Positions 55,799-64,000 of a stretch of 64,000 bases of DNA are shown here, in pieces. Location: positions 1,054,001-1,118,000 of the forward strand of contig JANATF010000005.1 of assembly GCA_029449245.1 (NCBI GenBank), read 5' to 3'. The notes beneath the pieces were generated by a model. That model was not told where the DNA came from. It did not search any database and was given only the letters and a program-made list of their open reading frames with translations. Every line of letters begins with the position of its first letter. The stretch's first letter is position 1. This stretch comes from Mortierella alpina (lineage: Eukaryota > Mortierellomycota > Mortierellomycetes > Mortierellales > Mortierellaceae). The position numbers were made by a program, and so were the translations under genes.

Positions 55799-57551
55799 AT
55801 GTCAAAGATTCTGAAGTTCGAGGGACACAACTACTTCCGCCAGCGGTTGGTCCTGGCGACACTCTCGGGAAAGATTCTCAAGATTGACAAGATTCGCTCC
55901 AACGATGCCAACCCTGGTCTGCGAGGCAAGTTTACAGGCGCCTTTCATCACCTCGACCTGTTTGGCCGAAGCACAGAGCAGAATGAGAAGACTGTGAAGC
56001 CGCATTCTTGCCTGCTGATGCGTTTGAATGGACACCGCAACCCATGAGTAAGCGACAAAAGAGTGTGCTAACCGTGTATTCTTTGTCGTCACTCTTGCAG
56101 ATTTCGAGGCGAGTTTCCTGCGGTTGCTGGAGAAGGTCACCAACGGAGCAACGATCGAGATCAGCTATACAGGTACGGACAATGCGAGGCTTTCTCGCTT
56201 TCAATACCCTGGATCAGATATTGTTAGGCCACTCGATCAATAATTCCAAATGCGTTTCCTTGAGGGCAATGCCGGTTCAACGAGACAGATCAACCAGCGA
56301 CTAACCTCCGTTCACTCTCTGTGGGCAACGTTCACAGGTACCTCGATCGTCTACAAACCTGGTGTGATCGTCGGAGGCAAGGTGTACCATGACTGCGGGA
56401 CAGCCAGAGCTGTCGGATACTTTCTCGAGCCCCTGATCGCACTCGGACCCTTTTCCAAAAACCCCATGAATGTCACTCTGAACGGAATCACCAACGACAA
56501 CGTGGACATTTCCGTAAGTGCTCCAAGGGGACAGGACTGGCTAGTTGGACTCCATTGTCAGCGTGCAACTGAGAGGCTTGAATCAAGACTAACAAACTCG
56601 ACCCTGATTTGTCCATTGAATACAGGTTGATACCATCCGCACAGTCTTGCTCCCTCAGCTGAAAAAGTTTGGAATTGAGGAAGGATTGGAGCTCGATGTA
56701 AGTGTCGTTTTCATGGATCGGGAACTCATCAACTGCGGAGAGAGCAGGAGAATGTACAGCTTTTAACAAGTCGTACCTGCTATCGTTTTCACCTTTGTTA
56801 GATCCCCAACCGTGGAGCACCACCAAATGGAGGAGGAAGAGTCATTTTCAGATGCCCCATTGTCCGCACCTTGAAGCCCATTCAGTTCACAGACGAGGGT
56901 CGCATCAAAAGAATCCGTGGTGTCGCCTACTGCACCCGTGTAGCACCACAATTCTCAAACCGTATGGTCGATTCTGCAAGAGGAGTGCTGGATTACGTTA
57001 ACGACATCAACATTGCTGCAGTGCATTATCAGGGCGACAAGTCTGGTCTCTCACCAGGATTCGCTATTTCATTACTGGCAAAAACGACAACCTCGGCATT
57101 CTATTCGGCAGAACTTGCTGGTGGCCCTGGTCAGGCACCCGAGGACATTGGACTTCAGGCTGCACGCATGCTGCTTTCAGAGATCCGCAAGGGTGGATGC
57201 GTTGATTCTATCTCTCAAACACTTGTCCTGTTGATGATGGTCCTGGGACCCAACGACGTGAGCAAAGTCCGTGTTGGAGAACTCACCCCATACAGGTAAT
57301 TTTCTCCACTCTTTGTTTACAATCTTGCGAGAATCCTATACACATGTGTTCACAGACCCTGGACTGATATGATTTTTCGTTGTTTTTTTAGCATCCAATT
57401 TCTTCGCGACCTGCAGGACTTTTTCGGATCAACATTCAAAATCACACAGGAAACTGACAAGGACAAGGAGGTGCTGGGTGCTGCGCCCGATACGTTGCTG
57501 ATGACATGCGTCGGTATCGGATATGTGAACACCAACAAGAAGGCCACGTAA
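55799..57551 (+). CDS. RCL1: RNA 3'-terminal phosphate cyclase-like protein
   Basis: Nucleolar protein of the SSU processome that works with Bms1 in 18S rRNA maturation; the family has lost cyclase activity. Six coding exons, 55799..55925, 56101..56172, 56338..56513, 56626..56697, 56802..57295 and 57392..57551, give 366 residues, the family's usual length. Visible blocks are NYFRQRLVLATLSGK, NATIEISYTG-type KVTNGATIEISYTGT, YKPGVIVGG, the cyclase-fold RGAPPNGGG (about 153-161), IRGVAYCTRVAPQFSNRMVD, PEDIGLQAARMLL and a final VGIGYVNTNKKAT. The first intron starts with GC rather than GT (CGAG|GCAAGT), a known minor class. The gene follows MED18 on the same strand after 167 nt. Confidence 0.95.
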
Positions 57552-60500
57552 ACTAGAGAATTTCATCCAAATTGGTATATTACATCGCATTGCATATTCA
57601 CCATTATATTGCATTTTTTTTTTTAAAAAAAACCATCGCGCTCGCCTTTAAACCTCCTGCTGTGTTTTGGCAGTATGAGGCCGGGCATTATTAAGACGGT
57701 AGCAATGGATTTTTGATGCAGAGATTATGTATGTCTTGCAGGATGCCTGTTGATAGGGTACGATCGATGGAAAAGCGGGCGCTTTTGACACGATATCAAG
57801 TACCTACGTACTGTTCTGCAGTGGACTGCAAAGACTCTGCGTTACAATGACATTGTATGCAAAAGCACTTGGTAAGCATTCTTAAGCAACACGTCCCAGC
57901 TCTCCAGGAATGTTTAGAGAGATCTACGCGATTTTTCGCGCCTAGTTTGCTCTGGATCCCGTACCTCTTCGCAAGACGCGACTAGCGTATGTGTAAATGA
58001 AGGACGACGACCTCGCTGAGTTAGCCAGAACCCGAAGATATAGGCACTGGACATTGTCAAACTCAGACGTGGCGCACCCAGAGGCGGCCGAGTGCACAAT
58101 GGACGAGGACACAATATTGACTCTGGCACAACGTCCGCGCTCTTATTCTGTCGTTTTGGTACACGGCTTGAAAGTCTGCGGAACTGACCCGTCATTGATG
58201 GAGGGGGCGGGTAAACTGTCGGCGTCCCATACTTTACGACACAAAGATATCCTGCTTTGCATCTATTTTAAGCGGTACTCAAGCTTCCTTCTTGAGGATT
58301 TTTAAGCTGATATTGGCCACGATCCTGCGAATAAAGGTAAAAGAACAACTAAAGCTTTAAGGAATCGTTAGGAGGACGCTCTATTATTCGTAGCGAACCT
58401 CTGTTGCATTTGAGAAAATGGTGGCATCTTGAAGAATGGGCCGTCTGCTTCTCACAAACGAACGCACCTTGGCGTTATGCTGCATCATATCTGAGACCAT
58501 CGCTGCAGCTCGCGCCACGGCTATTAGCGACTTCGTTTTCCAGTCTTGCGGGTGAGCTTTGGATTAACTGCTGGGCTGGTGCGAGGCAACCGGAGTATTG
58601 GGCTGTTCAAGTACAGCTATAATCGTTACAAACACTTCAGCGAGGTCAGCTTTCGTCAGTGGTACGTGAACCAGAATCAAGACCATCAACGTTGTAATAG
58701 AGTCCTTGAGCTTTGTCGAGCTGCTAAGCGACAGCGGATCCGATGCAGAAGTTTAGAGTCGTTGACTATAGCTGGGCATCTCTTGGCCAGTGGCCAGCCT
58801 AGTCCTGAGATTATAGTCTAGCAGTGTGTCGAGACTGACTGGATGACAGTCGTAGTTGAGCAGGTTTAGGTGTGAGTGTGATTTTGCTGTGTGTCTGTAT
58901 TGTGGGTAGTACGGAGGATATCAAGAGTTACAAAGAACTTCTTCAGTCATGCTTGAGCACCTCGCAGATACAGCTGTTGATGGGAGCGAAGCTGAGGTTG
59001 AGTATGGTAACCTTGAGTATAAGAATGGTACCATGGTAACCAGGCGGCGCTTAATTTCTCTTGAACTAGGCATCCCATACCTTTAGAAATGGTGATCTCG
59101 TAAAGTATCACCTATCTTTAGAGATCTGTAGTGAAGACCCTCAACGATGCGCCTCAATAGCAGTATAAACGACAATATGCTTAGGGACTTTCTGGTGAAT
59201 CTTCAACTTGCACGAGTCGTCTCGGACGAATGGTTTACTTGAACCTGCATGTACTGATCATCTTGAGAATGAATGCTCAGGCGACTAATCGTGCTATTGC
59301 ATAAGGTTGATGTTGGGCTGAAGAAACAGGTTGCGACAGTATGAAGCTGAATCTCCATCTGTCGCCCTGGCCATTAGACGAGTCCAATATGGCGTCCTCG
59401 ACTATCTCGGCTCATGATTCCGCAGCGAGCGAAGCACGCGCTGTATCTCTGTCGTTATAGAGACCCACAGCCGAACGTCGAGGTGCAGTATGGTGCTACA
59501 TATGCGCAGTACTGGTGGCATGCTTGCCTCGCTGTATTACATCGGAGAGCACTTTAACTCACTTCACGTTGCTTGAGCTATCTATGAGCGGACCAATGGT
59601 AGGTTGACAAAAGGGAGGTCGGCGCCTAAAGTGAGTCGAGCGAGAGCTAATGCTTTGCCGGGTTGGTTTCTTTGAAATTAAGTGGATGTAATCTAGCAGA
59701 ATCCTGAAAGCTTTCCTTGTTTCGCATGTCAGTCAAATCTCCTTGCTTGCAGCATTGGAGGGATGCAGTAGGCGTTTGCGACATCCTGCTTTCAGTCTAA
59801 AGATTTCGTCGCGATTCGGGCATAACCCATTCTAAATCATGACCAAGCATAGGCACTCACTGAATCAGCCTTTTGAATACTATTGTTCTAAATGCTGTAG
59901 GAAGTTTGCTCTCGCATTAGGCGCCGATGTCGTTCGAATCGGATTAACCACTCTTCAGCTCGATTGTCACGATGGAATATAAAAGGAAGGATGCAAAAAC
60001 GCTCTTGGAGGTGACTTGGAGCTCCACTCTACTCGCTTGTCGTGGCTACAAAGATATCAAATATAAAAAGAAGGGTGAGAGAGGCACTTGGAGGGTGACT
60101 AGGAACTCGCACTGTCGTTGCATATCGTTGTATACTCGTCTATGTACAGCTGCTTGTCTGAACCTTGATTTTTGCGGTTGCGTTTCCGATCGAGGACTGA
60201 GATTTGTAATTGGCCTCGCCGAAAGTCAAGACAGACTTCTGGGTCAAGACTCCTGCCGAGGAGTTTGCTAGAGTAGCAAACTCGCCCCCTGCTGCACCTC
60301 TATGAGAAGCTAAACATCTCGATGTCAAGACTGACACCAAGAGATTATATCAGCGCGGACTGTACGCCATTTCTTCTTCTGTGGCTATGCAGAGACTGTC
60401 GGCGCAAACGTGTCTGTTAATAACAGCATCAGGAGATCGACACTGACCAGACAGCGTCAACCGCGTCTTATGATGAGTGACTTGAACAGGTGCCTATGAA

Positions 60501-63115
60501 GATACTAAAGGATGATAGCATTTCCCCCAGCTGATGTTTTTTGCAACTGTCTGTGCAGAGTGTCGGGTCCCCCTGCCCCTGCGCTATGATGTCAATTTGT
60601 TTTTCGTTCAAGGAACGCGTCGAAAATCCACGTACACTCAGCGTACGGACGCAAAGCACAATAAAAACAAACAATGAAAAAAGAGAACCGTCTAGAACAG
60701 CTTGATGCGAAGAGGTGCCGTCGTCGCGCACCCATTCGCCTCAAACTTGCGCGTTAGAGGGTGCCACCAGAGGCGCAATCGGGAGTGTATTACTAGGATT
60801 TAAACACAAATCTATCCTGGATTATTCGAAAGTTCCAGTGAGGTTGAAGTGCATATTCCGTGTTGTGGTCAGCACCGAGTGGAGGCAGTGGTTATTTGAA
60901 GTAATGAATGAGCGGCATTGATTAAGTTTATAAAGTGTACGAGGCCGCCCCTGAGGAAGTATGAGCGTGGTGATGAGTATTCTTTCAGGAGATTTTATGT
61001 TACAAGGCTGTCCTTTGGCATCATGAGGGATTATTGTACGGTAGACCTCTTCCTCCTTCAAGTAGACAAGAGTTCTATAGGTGAATGGTATCCTGCAATA
61101 TACATAAGTACGCCGGTATTTCTAGTACTTTGACAGAACGTTTTCTCATCTCCGAGAACGATGTGGTGCCGGCCGAAGCGAACGCTTCTCGAGAGCCGAG
61201 CTACAGGAAATTGACCGCTACGCTTCTGTGCCCCATGCAGCTTTCCCATGCACAGTTGTCGCACGGTCCATTGGAAAAAGAATATTATTATTGCTCCTTC
61301 TTGATCCTCGACAGTCGCACCATAGGCCGTCCTTGTTTCATGCCGGCTTATACCCTCACCGCTTGGACGGAGGGTAGCGTTTTTTTGAAGCTATCCAGAC
61401 TGGGCTCGTGCTGATGTTTTCATTCATGAGCAGTGCTTTAGTGCTTGAAGCCCCTTCACTTGTACAAGGAATGAGTTCACACCTGGAATGAGTTCACACT
61501 GCTGCGGAAGAGAAGGTAATATAGAACATAGGACGCACCAATGTTATGCCGCCAAGTGCTTCACCCGGAGGGATAAAAAAAGAAGCTGATGGTAAGCAAG
61601 AGCGCATTTTGGAGCTGGTGAAAGAGGAGCAAACTGCACATCAACACACTGTTAACACTATTAAATGATCAAGGTAAGACCAGTGTAGGTCGACTTTCAC
61701 GAGAGCATTACTCGACGTGATGCAGTGCCAGATGTATGTCGAGAAGAATGGATAATTCGTTGCTGTTAAGGACATTTTTCTTCTGGCGCTTAAACCATAC
61801 GCCTTCCTTCATCTGCAGAACAATCCTTCAATGTTCTTTGAGGCCACAGCTGAGGGCTCATGGGCAAAGAAATACGAACCCGAAAACGAATAGGAGGCTG
61901 CCAGCCATATACTTAGGATAGAGCCATCTTTTTGCTCCCTTATTTTTCAAAACCAAGACAAGCAAGAAACCTCATTGATGATGATTTTACGCTTCCCCTT
62001 CAGCCCAGAGAATCGCAAGAAGTACAATACACTCGCTTCTGCTTTGGAGCCGACTTGGTACTTCCTGGCTTGTTGAACGCCTGTATCCGGGGAACCAAAG
62101 CCTTGACTCTAGTGACTTCGGCACGGGGCACGGGGGTACGAACGAGCGATATATTGGTATATTAAAGTATGAGCGCCAACATGATTTCATTCAAGCTATG
62201 GTATTCCTCGCCAGCGCGACCTGCGTTTGCTAGACGGGTAGAAGCATCGAAGGCGTCGGTGTAACGACGATGTTACTACCGAAAAGAAAATCATCTCGAA
62301 CAAAGGGAACATAGGTGAAGAGATGAGGAGGACAGTCGGTTCAGGCGGTGGAAGGACGCCTGCGGTTTCGAGAGTGCGGGGTCGCTGGTCCTTGCCAAGT
62401 CGGCACAGACCGATAACGTTGACGTCTGGACAACGATGGGGAGGAAGTGTGAAGCCAAGGAGGCTAGGGAATACCTAAAGCAAAGGTGGCCATGGAAGGT
62501 GATGCAACAAGGAAGGAGTTGGAGATGAAAAGGAACTTCTAGATTGACGTATACAGCAAAGCGTAGAAGTAGGGCTACCGCAAAAGAAACGAGTCCAGTA
62601 GAGCGGTGGTGTATGGTCGACAGCAGCACTATCATGCTCCGACTCGTCGGCTATGAGAAGGCAAGGTCAAGACCGTGATTGATGCCAGCGCAGTAAAGAA
62701 AACTCTGATGATGGAGGAGCCGTCTGCCCAGAGAACAAAAAATTGGCACGGATGACGAGTAGGGTGAACGTTGGCCTAGTTCGCAGCAGAGACGTCCAGA
62801 GATCTCGAGGATGGGGATATGGTAACCAAGGGTCGGTGTCCTTTACTGAGCATGGATGAAGGCGGGTGAGAGGGACGGAGAGAGAGCGGGCGAGAGTCGC
62901 TTGGCGGTGAAGGGGTGCGCAGGGAAGACGCACAGAGGACGAAGGGGAGTAGTAAGTAGTTCGTTGAGTAGTGGCACCCTCCCGACAGCGTGGGGTCCAG
63001 TGCGCATGCATGCTGTCCTGCCCCCGGTACGGCAGCCCGGCGGTGCGGATGGGCAGGGGGTCAGTTGGCGTGCGGTGCGGTCGCAGGCGTGGCGTTTTGA
63101 CTCCGTCTCGAGCGA
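57552..63115. other. 5.5-kb region without a recognisable gene
   Basis: Many short frames occur on both strands, but none joins into a plausible protein and none shows a known domain. A weak local duplication is present at 59973-60044 and 60058-60131 (shared AATATAAAA-GAAGG and CTTGGAGG-TGACT). Short repeats such as two copies of TGGAATGAGTTCACAC-like sequence occur near 61467-61500. The composition suggests decayed transposon material, but I cannot name the element. The rightmost 300 nt are GC-rich and belong to the next promoter. Confidence 0.45.
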
Positions 63116-63384
63116 TATAAAACCGAAGGCGATTTTTCTCGCCCTTCGCACTTCTTCTCTCCAATCCTCCTTTTTCGATCTTCCACTCTTCCCACAATCT
63201 GATTCGCTCCCCAAAAATTCACGTTCCTCTGTTCAGTCGTGTATTCTAAAACACATATCTGTCACACGTATCGTCCTCACCTTCCACGCTGTTGTTTATA
63301 TTTTTTTTCGTCTCCAGCACCCACCACTTTGGCACCGACCATCGCTCCGTCACATCCTCCCTGCCGCAAAGCCCGCTTTGCAAG
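63116..63384 (+). promoter_or_regulatory. TATA box and non-coding first exon of a gene beyond the right edge
   Basis: TATAAAA (63116-63122) is followed by a C/T-rich leader with no ATG down to 63384. There a strong donor, CAAG|GTACGT, begins what looks like a 5'-UTR intron. No acceptor followed by a convincing coding start was found before the window ends, so the coding part probably lies outside. Confidence 0.5.
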
Positions 63385-63451
63385 GTACGTCCTCACACCA
63401 GCCCCGTCCTCTAGGGCGTTATTTCCATGCATGTAGAGCAGCGGCTCTACT

Positions 63452-63482
63452 TGCAACATATTTGCAACAGATTTGCAACATC
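63452..63482 (+). repeat. Three tandem TTGCAACA units
   Basis: TTGCAACATAT, TTGCAACAGAT and TTGCAACAT follow one another inside the predicted 5'-UTR intron. Confidence 0.8.
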
Positions 63483-63601
63483 CCATCAAGAGCTCGAACA
63501 CGGCAGAGGGCAGTGTGCTTGGTCTCGGAGATGCTGGGGATCTCTGCCTTGCGCCCTTGCCTTGGGCGCTCTTGCCCTGCTGTACAGCCATCGTCACCAG
63601 G

Positions 63602-63637
63602 ACCCACACACCCCTACACACCCCTACACACCCCTAG
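63602..63637 (+). repeat. Tandem ACACCCCT repeat
   Basis: Three or more ten-base units of the type CACACCCCTA. The C-rich strand recalls protein-binding (Rap1-like or telomere-like) arrays but the unit is not a canonical telomere repeat. Confidence 0.8.
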
Positions 63638-64000
63638 GCTAGAATAGGGCGATCTCTCCCCTACAGTTATATTCCATTCCATCATTCCCACATTTCCCTT
63701 CGCACCTGATGGCTCTTGGCACTGCCCTTTTCGGGACCCGTCCAGGCCTCAACGGGGCTTTGGGTGGATGTATTGCATCCGATTGCCGGCCTAGCTCGCA
63801 CAAGCACATGTGTTCTTGACGTATTCCATATTGCCACCACCGCCGAGCCATGATGAAACTGTGGCCGCGTGCCTCGCGTGGTTTTTTGCGGTTATTCTTG
63901 TTTTGATATTGGCATCTTTATCGGTCCATCATTACCTCCCCCATCTATCCAACGCTGAACATCTTTGGGTGGGTTGGTGCTGCTCTACACATGCTAGTCA

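Noticed and set aside
57997-58305. 102-codon plus-strand frame after RCL1
   Set aside because: No domain, no splice partners, and an equally long frame on the opposite strand; I could not support it as a gene.
62856-63647. 263-codon plus-strand frame at the right end
   Set aside because: It runs through the promoter, TATA box and leader of the next gene, and its GC-rich part is open by composition only.
1-64000. tRNA, rRNA or CRISPR features
   Set aside because: No B-box/cloverleaf combination, rRNA block or spaced repeat array was found by reading; CRISPR is not expected in a fungal nuclear genome.

Overview
The window is nuclear DNA of a filamentous fungus. Introns are mostly 70-110 nt with GT(A/T)-AG borders, genes lie on both strands, and many open reading frames are joined only by splicing. 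The gene content includes a Gi-like G-protein alpha subunit, kynurenine 3-monooxygenase, a GPI-type chitin deacetylase, an F-box/LRR family member and an intact Crinkler-type effector. Together these suggest an early-diverging soil fungus, most likely Mucoromycota of the Mortierella type. The taxonomic call is inference from gene families and style, not a database result. All exon coordinates were set by reading splice sites and checking that the phase stays open.

Layout. 0-9.3 kb is gene-dense: the 3' part of arginyl-tRNA synthetase (+), a secreted acidic protein (+), kynurenine 3-monooxygenase (-), a MIC12-like mitochondrial protein (-) and a multi-pass membrane protein (-). 9.3-13.7 kb is repeat-rich, with a decayed LINE-like coding remnant and a 300-bp foldback element. 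13.9-17.6 kb holds three small genes: an unknown beta-type protein, a Cys-rich zinc protein and a proteinase B-type inhibitor. 18.8-25.0 kb is one giant gene for a seven-transmembrane protein with a tail of about 1,500 residues. 25.5-27.1 kb is the Crinkler gene. 29.4-40.6 kb holds a proline-rich single-span membrane protein, a mitochondrial-looking zinc-ribbon protein, a Sel1-repeat protein ending in a CaaX box, a Rieske protein, a GNAT acetyltransferase, a frameshifted F-box/LRR pseudogene and the G alpha gene. 44.3-50.2 kb holds membrane proteins of unknown function and a chitin deacetylase. 52.1-53.5 kb holds two duplicated genes for tiny secreted peptides. 54.4-57.6 kb is MED18 followed by RCL1. 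57.6-63.1 kb is essentially gene-free. At 63.1 kb a promoter and non-coding first exon point to a gene beyond the right edge.

Themes. Signalling: the 7TM protein and the Gi-like alpha subunit could belong to one pathway, which is inference. Surface and secretion: chitin deacetylase, the acidic secreted protein, the proline-rich membrane protein and the two peptides. Core functions: tRNA charging, tryptophan-to-NAD metabolism, Mediator and 18S rRNA processing. The most promising undescribed material is the pair of secreted peptides that share a signal sequence, a promoter and the ending E-G-[V/I]-R-F, and the 7TM protein with its giant disordered tail.
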